Made by a program: the position numbers and the translations under genes. Shown in pieces: positions 7,422 through 14,306 of a stretch of DNA of 64,000 nucleotides; positions within the stretch are counted from its first letter, which is position 1; every line of letters begins with the position of its first letter. The stretch covers positions 884,613 through 948,612 of the forward strand of contig CAVSJF010000006.1 of assembly GCA_963728155.1 (NCBI GenBank), read 5' to 3'. The notes beneath the pieces are model-generated. The model saw only the letters and a program-made list of their open reading frames with translations, was not told where the DNA came from and did no database searches. This DNA comes from JACVRW01 sp963728155 (GTDB lineage: Bacteria > Actinomycetota > Thermoleophilia > Solirubrobacterales > Thermoleophilaceae).

Positions 7422-8627
7422 ATGTCCGGAGCCGTCATTCTCGACGCCCTGCGCACGCCGATCGGCCGCTACGCCGGCGTGCTCTCGAGCGTGCGGCCGG
7501 ACGACCTCGCCGCCCACGTCGTGCGGGTGGCGGTCGAGCGCAACGGCCTCGATCCCGCGGGCGTCGACGAGGTCTACATGGGCAACGCGAACGGAGCGGG
7601 CGAGGAGAACCGCAACGTGGCCCGCATGGCGTCACTGCTGGCCGGCCTGCCCGTCGAGGTCCCGGGCGTGACGGTCAACCGCCTGTGCGCCTCGGGTCTC
7701 GAGGCCGCCGTCCAGGGCGGACGGCAGATCCGCCTCGGCGAGGCCGGCCTGGTGCTGGCCGGAGGCGTGGAGTCGATGTCGCGGGCCCCGCTCGTGACGC
7801 TCAAGCCCGAGCGCGGCCTGGCGCGCGGCAACATCGAGCTCGTCGACACCACGATCGGCTGGCGCTTCGTCAACCCGAGCATGGCCGCGGCCCACTCGAC
7901 CGAGTCGATGGGCGAGACCGCCGAGAACGTGGCCGAGCGCTACTCGGTCTCGCGCGCGGACCAGGACGCCTTCGCGCTCGAGTCGCACCGGCGGGCGATC
8001 GCCGCAACGGAGGCGGGGCGCTTCGACGACGAGATCGTGAGCATCGACGTGGCCCAGCCCAAGGGCGAGCCGGTGACCGTCCACGCCGACGAGGGCCCCC
8101 GCTCCGACACGTCGCTCGAAAAGCTCGCCCGGTTGCGACCGGTATTTCGCGACGGGGGCAGCGTGACCGCCGGCAACTCCTCGCAGATAAACGACGGCGC
8201 GGCGTGCGTGGTCCTCACGAGCGAGGAGCGGGCCCGCGAGCTGGATCGGGAGCCCCTGGCCCGCATCGTGTCCTCGGGCGCGGCCGGGGTCGACCCGGGG
8301 CTCATGGGCATCGGTCCCGTGCCCGCGGTGCGAAAGGCGCTCGACGGCGCCGGCCTGTCGGTCGGCGACATCGATCTGGTGGAGCTCAACGAGGCGTTTG
8401 CGGCCCAGGTGCTCGCCTCCATGCGCGAGCTCGGCTTCGAGCACGACCGCCTCAACGTAAACGGAGGCGCGATCGCGCTGGGCCATCCGCTGGGCTGCTC
8501 GGGCGCTCGCCTGCTGGGCACGCTCGCCTGGGAGCTGCGCCGCCGCGGCGCGCGCTACGGGGTGGCCACGATGTGCATCGGCGTGGGGCAGGGTTTGGCC
8601 GCGGTGCTCGAGAATCCTGCGGCCTAG
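7422..8627 (+). CDS. Acetyl-CoA acetyltransferase / 3-ketoacyl-CoA thiolase
   Basis: Catalyses thiolytic cleavage of 3-ketoacyl-CoA, the last step of beta-oxidation, or the reverse condensation. The 401-residue protein has the acylated Cys in VTVNRLCASGLEAA (C89), the catalytic His in GGAIALGHPLGCSGA (near 350) and the second Cys in TMCIGVGQGLA (near 384). The pattern fits the biosynthetic/degradative thiolase superfamily, close to PcaF/FadA-type enzymes. It precedes acyl-CoA dehydrogenase, enoyl-CoA hydratase and hydroxyacyl-CoA dehydrogenase genes on the same strand, giving a complete fatty-acid or aromatic-acid oxidation set. A structured 211-base gap separates it from the next gene. Confidence 0.93.
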   Translation: MSGAVILDALRTPIGRYAGVLSSVRPDDLAAHVVRVAVERNGLDPAGVDEVYMGNANGAGEENRNVARMASLLAGLPVEVPGVTVNRLCASGLEAAVQGGRQIRLGEAGLVLAGGVESMSRAPLVTLKPERGLARGNIELVDTTIGWRFVNPSMAAAHSTESMGETAENVAERYSVSRADQDAFALESHRRAIAATEAGRFDDEIVSIDVAQPKGEPVTVHADEGPRSDTSLEKLARLRPVFRDGGSVTAGNSSQINDGAACVVLTSEERARELDREPLARIVSSGAAGVDPGLMGIGPVPAVRKALDGAGLSVGDIDLVELNEAFAAQVLASMRELGFEHDRLNVNGGAIALGHPLGCSGARLLGTLAWELRRRGARYGVATMCIGVGQGLAAVLENPAA

Positions 8628-8656
8628 CCGGCAACCCGCGGGCTTGTATCCACCAA

Positions 8657-8731
8657 TCCGCTCGTTTCGAGCGGTCCAGATGGGACCGCTACCCCCTCGT
8701 GCGCCGTCGTCCCGGGCGCGAGTGGCCCGGG
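8657..8731 (+). other. Three hairpins, two mutually exclusive, in thiolase/acyl-CoA dehydrogenase gap
   Basis: Hairpin A is CCGCTCG-TTT-CGAGCGG (8658-8674). Hairpin B is AGCGGTCC-AGATG-GGACCGCT (8670-8690), a perfect 8-base inverted repeat that reuses the 3' arm of A, so A and B cannot form together. Hairpin C is CCCGGGC-GCGAGTG-GCCCGGG (8711-8731). No U-run follows any of them. This may be a 3'-end structure of the thiolase mRNA or a regulatory leader for the downstream operon. Only the base pairing is seen; the role is inferred. Confidence 0.4.
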
Positions 8732-8745
8732 GTTCAGCACAGGTT

Positions 8746-8766
8746 GCGGCGTAAAGCCTGCGTAAA
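8746..8766 (+). repeat. 21-base GCGTAAA direct-repeat motif, copy 1
   Basis: Contains two GCGTAAA units 11 bases apart (GCGGCGTAAAGCCTGCGTAA plus A). A 20-of-21 match lies on the other strand at 14030-14050. Both copies are intergenic. The unit spacing is one helical turn, as expected for a protein binding site. This copy is about 70 bases before the acyl-CoA dehydrogenase start. Confidence 0.45.
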
Positions 8767-8838
8767 GGCTCAGGCGACCACGTGGGCACGACGGCCGCGC
8801 AGCGGCCGAAGGCTCCCATCTTGCAGAATCAAGGCCAC

Positions 8839-9990
8839 ATGATCGATTTCGAACTCACCGACGAACAGCGGCTCATCCGCGAAACGGCCCGCGATTTCGC
8901 CGACGGGGAGATAGTCCCGCGCGCGCGAGAGAACGACCGCAACGAGCATTTCGACACCGAGCTCGTCCAGAAGATCGCCGATATGGGCTTTCTCGGGGCG
9001 ATCGTGCCCGAGGAGTACGGCGGCCGCGGCGTCGACTACCGCACCTACGCCCTGATCGTGGAGGAGGTCGGGCGCGGCTGCTCGGCCATGCGCACGGTCG
9101 TGAGCGTGGTCACCTCGCTGGTGTGCTCCTCGCTGGTGCGCTGGGGGTCGGAGGAGCAGAAGCAGGAGTGGCTGCCCCAGCTGTGCTCGGGCGAGGCCCT
9201 CGCCTGCTTTGGGCTGACCGAGCCCGATACGGGCTCGGACGCGGCCAACCTGAAGACGCGCGCCAAGCAGGTGGACGGCAAGTGGCGCATCAGCGGGGGC
9301 AAGATGTGGATCTCGCTGGGCAACTACTCCAAGCTGGCCCTGATCTTCGCTCAGACCGACCCCGAGAAGAAGCACAAGGGCCTGGCCTGCTTCCTGGTGC
9401 CCACCGACCAGCCCGGCTTCACCAGCCAGGAGATCCACCACAAGCTCGGCCTCAAGGGCTCCGATACCGCCGAGCTGGCGCTGGACGACGTCGAGGGCGA
9501 CCTGATGGGCGAGGTGGGCGACGGCTTCAAGATCGCCATGAGCGCTCTCGACTCCGGGCGCTACAGCGTGGCCGCCGGCTGCGTGGGCATCTGCCAGGGC
9601 TCGCTCGACGCCTCGATCGCCTACTCCAAGGAACGCACCCAGTTCGAGCGCCCGATCGGCTCCTTCCAGCTCGTGCAGGAGATGATCGCCGACATGGTGG
9701 TGCAGACCGAGGCCGCGCGCGGCCTGGTGTGGCGGGCCGGCTGGCTGAAGGACCAGGGCAAGCCCAGCACCACCGAGACCTCGATCGCCAAGCTGTACGC
9801 AACGGAGGCCGCGGTCAAGTGCGCCGACCTGGGCATCCAGGTGCACGGCGGCTCGGGCTACGTGGACGACTATCCGGTCGAGCGTTACCTGCGCGACGCC
9901 CGGGTGACAACCCTTTACGAGGGCACGTCGCAGATCCAGAAGCTGATCATCGGGCGCGCCTACACGGGCCTCAACGCGCTCGTGCCGTGA
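8839..9990 (+). CDS. Acyl-CoA dehydrogenase
   Basis: FAD enzyme that makes trans-2-enoyl-CoA from acyl-CoA and passes electrons to electron-transfer flavoprotein. The 383-residue product is full length. It shows CFGLTEPDTGSDAANLKTRA (FAD/acyl-CoA binding), WISLGNYSKLALIFAQT, the QVHGGSGYVDDYPVERYLRD block, and the catalytic Glu in TLYEGTSQIQKLIIGR near the C-terminus (about residue 364). The ATG at 8839 begins MIDFELTDEQRLIRETARD, the standard family opening, 57 bases inside the longer open frame. Its TGA overlaps the GTG of the enoyl-CoA hydratase gene. Confidence 0.94.
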   Translation: MIDFELTDEQRLIRETARDFADGEIVPRARENDRNEHFDTELVQKIADMGFLGAIVPEEYGGRGVDYRTYALIVEEVGRGCSAMRTVVSVVTSLVCSSLVRWGSEEQKQEWLPQLCSGEALACFGLTEPDTGSDAANLKTRAKQVDGKWRISGGKMWISLGNYSKLALIFAQTDPEKKHKGLACFLVPTDQPGFTSQEIHHKLGLKGSDTAELALDDVEGDLMGEVGDGFKIAMSALDSGRYSVAAGCVGICQGSLDASIAYSKERTQFERPIGSFQLVQEMIADMVVQTEAARGLVWRAGWLKDQGKPSTTETSIAKLYATEAAVKCADLGIQVHGGSGYVDDYPVERYLRDARVTTLYEGTSQIQKLIIGRAYTGLNALVP

Positions 9991-10755
9991 GTCTCGTCGT
10001 TCAGGAGATCCACGGGGCGGTAGGGCACGCCCGCCTGGACCGCCCCGAGGCCCGCAACGCGCTCTCGCCCGAGCTGATGGAGGAGCTGGCCGCCCTGCTG
10101 GAGCGCTGGGACGCAGACCCCTCGATCCGCTGCATGGTGGTGTCGGGAAACGACGAATGGTTCGCCGCCGGAGCGGACATCAAGGTCATGGCCACACGCA
10201 CGTTCGAAGAGGTGCTGCTGTCCCCCGCCGCGCGCTTCTGGCCCCGCCTCGCCGCTCTGGGCACCCCGCTGATAGCCGCGGTGTCGGGCTTTGCGCTGGG
10301 CGGCGGCTGCGAGCTGGCGCTGGCCTGCGACATGATCGTGGCCTCGGAGTCGGCCGAGTTCGGCCAGCCGGAGATCCTCCTGGGGATCATCCCCGGGGGT
10401 GGCGCCACACAACGGCTGGCCCGGGTCATGGGCAAGCAGCGCGCTATGGAGCTGGTGCTCACCGGGCCGCCGCATCCCGGCGCTGGAGGCACAGGAACTG
10501 GGCCTCATCAACCGGGTGGCGCCGCTCGACGGGTGGCTGGAGACGGCGCTGGAGATCGCCGAGGTGGTGTCGGGGCGACCCCCGCTGGCCGTGCGCCTGG
10601 GTAAGCGGGCGGTGCTGACCGCCGACGAGATGCCGCTCAGCGCCGGCCTCGCCCACGAACGGCGCCTGTACGAGTTGGCCATGGCCAGCGAGGATCGCAC
10701 CGAGGGCATGAACGCCTTCCTGGAGAAGCGCAAGCCGCAGTTCCGCGGCCGGTGA
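9987..10755 (+). CDS. Enoyl-CoA hydratase/isomerase (frameshifted)
   Basis: Crotonase-fold enzyme hydrating enoyl-CoA in beta-oxidation. GTG 9987 starts SLVVQEIHGAVGHARLDRPE. The oxyanion-hole blocks ADIKVMA and GFALGGGCELALACDM and the IPGGGATQRLARVMGK segment are intact. Near 10465 the frame shifts by one surplus base within GGGCCGCC. The remainder reads IPALEAQELGLINRVAPLDG to FLEKRKPQFRGR in the next frame, the normal hydratase C-terminus, about 255 residues in all. Start and stop overlap both neighbours by 4 bases, so the operon arrangement is preserved and the indel is probably an assembly error. Confidence 0.8.
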
Positions 10756-12281
10756 CGCAGGTGGTCCTCGGCGTCGTCGGCGCCGGGACGATGGGCTCGG
10801 GCATAGCCCAGCTGGGCTGTGCGGCCGGGCTGCGCACGGTCCTGCACGACCCAGTCGACGAAGCGCTCGCCCGCGGCGCCCAAGCGGCCACGGCGGGCCT
10901 TGAGAAATGGGCGGCCAAGGGCCGCGCGGCGCCGGAGGCGTCCGAGCTGCTCGAGGCTGCCCCGGCGCTCTCGGGGCTCACCGGGTGTGACCTCGTGATC
11001 GAGGCCGCGCCCGAGCAGCCACAGCTCAAGCGCGAGCTGTTCGCTCAGCTCTCGGATGTCTGCGGAGAGCAGACGGTGCTGGCCACCAACACCTCGTCGA
11101 TCCCGGTGACCTCGCTCGCCGGCGCGGCCCACCGCCCCGAGAACGTGGTGGGCATGCACTTCTTCAACCCCCCACCGCTCATGAGCCTGCTCGAGGTGAT
11201 CAGGGGCGAGCAGACCGGCGACGCGGCACTGGAGCTGGCGTGCGAAGTCGGGCACGCAATGGGCAAGGAGGTGGTCCTGGCCTCCGACGGCCCCGGCTTC
11301 CTGGTCAACCGCTGCGGGCGTCCTTTCATGGCCGAGGCGCTGCGACTTCTCCAGGAAGGGATCGCCGGCCACGAGGAGATCGACCGCATCTGCCGGATGG
11401 GCGGTGGCTTTCGCATGGGGCCCTTCGAGCTCATGGACCTGGTGGGGGTCGACGTGGGCTTCGCGGTCGCCCAATCGTTCACCGAGCTGTCCTTCGGCGA
11501 GCCACGCTGGAAGCCCAGCCCGATACAGGCGCGCATGGTGGCGGCGGGCCGCCTGGGCCGCAAATGCGGTCGCGGCTACTACCGGTATCCGGCGGAGGGG
11601 TCCCATCGCCCGCCCGATCCGCAGCCCGCCGCGCCGGGCGGAGGCGACGGCACGCCGGCCGCGATCGTGGGCACCGGCCCGCTGGCCGATGCCCTGCGCG
11701 AGCGGTCCCGAGAAGCCGGATACGACCTCCGCGAGGGGGCCCCGGCGGAGCTCATCGTGGACGCGGGGACGACGCCGGCGAGCCTGCCGGGAGGGGCGCC
11801 GGTGCTTGCCCTGTGCGCGGGCACGAGCCTCGCCGCGCGCGGCGAGCCGGGCGCGATCGGCTTCCACCTCCTGCCCCCGCTCGAGGAGTGCAGCCTGGTC
11901 GAGCTCACCCGGCTCCCCAGCGCCCATTCGTTCGCTGCCGAAGCAGCCGAGCAGTTCTTCGCCCGGCTCGGGTTTGCCTTCGAATGGGTCGACGACGCGC
12001 CCGGCCTCGCCCTCGGCCGGATCGCCTGTCAGCTCATCAACGAGGCTTGCTTCGCGGTGGGTGAGGGGGTGGGTAGCGAGGAGGACGTCGACACCGGCCT
12101 GACGCTCGGCCTCAACCACCCCCGGGGGCCCTTCGCGTGGCTCGAGGCGGTGGGGGTCGAGCACGTCTGCGCGGTGCTCGACGGCCTCTGGCGCGAGCGT
12201 CGCGAGGAGCGCTACCGCATCGCTCCGCTGCTGTGGCGCCGGGCCATGGTCGCCGGGTGGCGACCGCCGCCCTCGGGCTAG
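10752..12281 (+). CDS. 3-hydroxyacyl-CoA dehydrogenase, double C-terminal domain
   Basis: Oxidises 3-hydroxyacyl-CoA to 3-ketoacyl-CoA with NAD. The 509-residue protein begins with the NAD loop LGVVGAGTMGSGIAQLG (residues 5-21). Next come NTSSIPVTSLA and HFFNPPPLMSLLEVI, then a first C-terminal 3HCDH domain (GPGFLVNRCGRPFMAEALRL, KCGRGYYRY) to about 285. A linker/second nucleotide-binding-like region follows, and a second 3HCDH domain ends the protein (GRIACQLINEACFAVGEG, GLNHPRGPFAWLEAVG). This layout matches PaaH/PaaC-type or long FadB2-like enzymes. The GTG start overlaps the hydratase stop; the 3' end overlaps the convergent lipoprotein gene by 4 bases. Confidence 0.92.
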   Translation: MTQVVLGVVGAGTMGSGIAQLGCAAGLRTVLHDPVDEALARGAQAATAGLEKWAAKGRAAPEASELLEAAPALSGLTGCDLVIEAAPEQPQLKRELFAQLSDVCGEQTVLATNTSSIPVTSLAGAAHRPENVVGMHFFNPPPLMSLLEVIRGEQTGDAALELACEVGHAMGKEVVLASDGPGFLVNRCGRPFMAEALRLLQEGIAGHEEIDRICRMGGGFRMGPFELMDLVGVDVGFAVAQSFTELSFGEPRWKPSPIQARMVAAGRLGRKCGRGYYRYPAEGSHRPPDPQPAAPGGGDGTPAAIVGTGPLADALRERSREAGYDLREGAPAELIVDAGTTPASLPGGAPVLALCAGTSLAARGEPGAIGFHLLPPLEECSLVELTRLPSAHSFAAEAAEQFFARLGFAFEWVDDAPGLALGRIACQLINEACFAVGEGVGSEEDVDTGLTLGLNHPRGPFAWLEAVGVEHVCAVLDGLWRERREERYRIAPLLWRRAMVAGWRPPPSG

Positions 12282-12727
12282 AGCTCGTTGACCGCCGTGG
12301 CCAGCGCCCGGCGCGTCCGGCGTAGGTCCCCGGAGCTCTGGACGAGCTCCAACGTGGCCTGCCGCGCGGACTCGGCGTCGCCCTCGTTGGCGGCTTCCGC
12401 GATGCCCTCCAGGGAACCCTGGACGTCGCCGATCGCCGACACCAGCTCATCCTGTTCGCCGGCGAGGTCCTCCGGGGGCTCGAGCTCATCGATGTCCTGC
12501 TGTACGTCGCCCAGCTGCTCGGCGTAGCCGGCAAAGGCGTCGGCCAGCTGCTGGTCGCTGGTTCCGCTCGCCCCCTGGATCGAGTCCCCCACGTCCTGGC
12601 CCAGGCCGACGAGCTTCTGGCTCAGGGGTGGGAAGTCCTCCTTGTACTTGTCCTCGGCGCTCTCTCCGCAGGCGCCCAGCGCGAGCGCCGCGAGCACCGC
12701 CGGCACGAGAATCCAGGTCCGCCCCAC
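12278..12727 (-). CDS. Helical lipoprotein, function unknown
   Basis: A 149-residue exported lipoprotein. The N-terminus has a short basic start, a hydrophobic stretch WILVPAVLAALAL and the lipobox LGAC, with the Cys near residue 22 as the lipidation site. The mature part is acidic and helical, with coiled-coil-like repeats (GDVQQDIDELEPPEDL, GDVQGSLEGIAEAANEG) and no known catalytic motif. The frame opens upstream, but GTG 12727 puts the signal peptide at the N-terminus. Its start faces the recombinase-like gene 65 bases away. Confidence 0.75.
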   Translation of the reverse strand: MGRTWILVPAVLAALALGACGESAEDKYKEDFPPLSQKLVGLGQDVGDSIQGASGTSDQQLADAFAGYAEQLGDVQQDIDELEPPEDLAGEQDELVSAIGDVQGSLEGIAEAANEGDAESARQATLELVQSSGDLRRTRRALATAVNEL

Positions 12728-12792
12728 GCCGCGGGAGGCTAGCGCGATTCGCCCAGGCGCCGGGCTCGGGTTAAGCTCGAAGCGAGCACATC

Positions 12793-14004
12793 GTGAAGGC
12801 AAGATCACGCAGCCGCGGCTCGGCTGAGTCCGAGCCCCCCTCGCAGTCCGTGGCCTCGGCCGTGGGCTTCCTGAGCCCCAGGGCCGGCCTTCCCGCGGGC
12901 GAGCTCGGCTCGCAGGCGGAGGCAATCGATCAGGTCTGCACCGCGCTGGGGCTCCGGGTGGTCGAGCTGATTCGCGAGGAGGACGCCACCAACGGCGGAG
13001 CCCCGGGACGGCCGAGCCTCGAGCGGGCGCTCGGACAGGTCGAGGCCGGCGAGGTCTCATGCCTCGTCGTGCATGACCTCGAGCAGCTCAGCCAGAGCGT
13101 CGACGAATTCGCCTCGGTGATCGATCGCCTCGAGCGCGCCGGGGCGCGGCTGGTGGCCCTGAACGTCGGTCTCGACACCGCCAGCTCGAGCGGCCGGCTC
13201 GCCCTGGAGCGCCGTCCCGGGGCCCGCCCCGACAACGCCGTTTACGCACCCGAGGCGGCCGAGCCCGAGCCCGTGGAACCGGAGCCCGTCGAACCGGAGC
13301 CCGCGGCAGCGCCGGCGATGGTCACCCACCAGGCCCTCGGGTACTCCACGGCGGATTCCGATGAAGGCGTGGAAGCCATCGAGCGCCGCTGCGCCGACCT
13401 GGGTCTCGGCCTGGTCGAGGTCATCCGTGAAGGAAAGGTCGAGGGTAAGGCGCTCGACCGGCCTGGGCTCTCGGGGCTGATCGAGCGAATCGCGGCGGGA
13501 GAGGCCGGCTGCCTCGTCGTGGGCTCCCTAGGCCAACTGAGTCACTCCGTCGCGGAGCTGGGGGCGATGGTCAACTGGCTGGAGCGAAACCAGATCCGGC
13601 TCGTCACCGTGGACCTCGAGCTGGACACCGCCAGCTCGGGGGGCCGGCTGACCGTTCGGGCGCTCGCATCGGTGGCCGGACTGCAGCGCGACCGGCTGTC
13701 TGACCGCACGCGTAAGGGCCTGGCCGCTGCACAGGCAAAGCGGGCCGCCGCGGCGGAGGCGGCAGCCGGCGGGACCGGGTCCGGCTGGCCTGAGGTGAGC
13801 AAGCGAATCGCCGCCATGCGCCAGGACGGAATGACCCTTCAGGCGATCGCCGACGTGCTCAACGCCGAGGGCGTCCCCACGCCGCGCGGAGGAGCCCAGT
13901 GGCGGCCCTCCAGCGTGCAAACCGCGGCCGGATACAAGCGTCGCAGCCGGGCCAAGAAGGCCGACCAGCTGCCGCCGGTGCAGAAGCCCTCCTCCGGCCC
14001 CTAA
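12793..14004 (+). CDS. Tandem serine-recombinase-like protein, catalytically degenerate
   Basis: The 403-residue product carries two resolvase-type N-domains (about 20-140 and 175-290) joined by a Glu-Pro linker, followed by one C-terminal HTH and recombinase-type segment (AMRQDGMTLQAIADVLNAEG, VPTPRGGAQWRPSSVQ). In active serine recombinases the first strand carries the nucleophile in YxRVST and a later helix carries DRLxR. Here domain 2 has GYSTADSDEG and LGQLSHS, and domain 1 has VGFLSPRAG and LEQLSQS, so the Ser and catalytic Arg positions appear lost. Strand exchange is therefore unlikely; a DNA-binding or regulatory role is inferred. No other mobile-element gene adjoins it. A terminator-like hairpin follows. 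Confidence 0.75.
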   Translation: MKARSRSRGSAESEPPSQSVASAVGFLSPRAGLPAGELGSQAEAIDQVCTALGLRVVELIREEDATNGGAPGRPSLERALGQVEAGEVSCLVVHDLEQLSQSVDEFASVIDRLERAGARLVALNVGLDTASSSGRLALERRPGARPDNAVYAPEAAEPEPVEPEPVEPEPAAAPAMVTHQALGYSTADSDEGVEAIERRCADLGLGLVEVIREGKVEGKALDRPGLSGLIERIAAGEAGCLVVGSLGQLSHSVAELGAMVNWLERNQIRLVTVDLELDTASSGGRLTVRALASVAGLQRDRLSDRTRKGLAAAQAKRAAAAEAAAGGTGSGWPEVSKRIAAMRQDGMTLQAIADVLNAEGVPTPRGGAQWRPSSVQTAAGYKRRSRAKKADQLPPVQKPSSGP

Positions 14005-14008
14005 TCTA

Positions 14009-14032
14009 AAAACCCCCGCAAAACCGGGGTTT
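14009..14032 (+). terminator. Hairpin after recombinase-like gene
   Basis: Five bases after the TAA, AAACCCC pairs with GGGGTTT around a 9-10 base loop. The 3' arm ends in TTT but no longer U-run follows, so it is a weak intrinsic terminator at best. Its 3' arm overlaps the GCGTAAA motif copy on the other strand. Confidence 0.4.
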
Positions 14033-14050
14033 ACGCAGTCTTTACGCCGC
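14030..14050 (-). repeat. 21-base GCGTAAA direct-repeat motif, copy 2
   Basis: On the minus strand this reads GCGGCGTAAAGACTGCGTAA plus A, matching the copy at 8746-8766 at 20 of 21 positions. It lies between the recombinase-like gene and the repeat-protein gene. Confidence 0.45.
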
Positions 14051-14092
14051 GTCCACTTACGAGGAGGGTCGGCCACGTAAACCCGTAGTTCC

Positions 14093-14121
14093 TTGCGCCT
14101 CCCGGGGGCCGCTCGCATATT
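14093..14121 (+). promoter_or_regulatory. Candidate sigma-A-type promoter for the repeat-protein gene
   Basis: TTGCGC, a 17-base spacer and CATATT. The spacing is ideal and the same TTGCG-17 arrangement occurs at 18403-18431. It would give a leader of roughly 180 bases before ATG 14307. The whole gap 14005-14306 (302 bases) contains the hairpin, the GCGTAAA motif, this promoter candidate and a good ribosome site (AAAGGA at 14294-14299); I see no gene in it. Confidence 0.35.
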
Positions 14122-14306
14122 GGGGCCATGACCTCGCGAGCGCCTTCCACGACACCGGCGGAGATTGCCGGTCCGTGTGGGGCGCCCGCTGTTCCCGGCC
14201 TCGCGCTGGGAACCACGTCTTTCGATATGCCGGATGCCGTCTGGCCTCCGGCGGGTGCGCATCGTGCCTACTACACGTGCAAGGTCAACTCGAAAGGAAC
14301 AGGCTG

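Noticed and set aside
5845..7671. 608-residue plus-strand frame
   Set aside because: Antisense to the rhodanese, Rossmann and membrane-protein genes and overlaps the thiolase; no recognisable domain.
9960..12164. 734-residue minus-strand frame
   Set aside because: Exact antisense of the enoyl-CoA hydratase and hydroxyacyl-CoA dehydrogenase genes; no motif.
12793..14004. Active site-specific recombinase or integrated element
   Set aside because: Catalytic Ser and Arg positions are lost in both domains, and no attachment sites, phage or transposition genes are nearby.
14031..14216. 61-residue minus-strand frame upstream of the repeat gene
   Set aside because: No ribosome site or homology that I recognise; it crosses the promoter and motif region.
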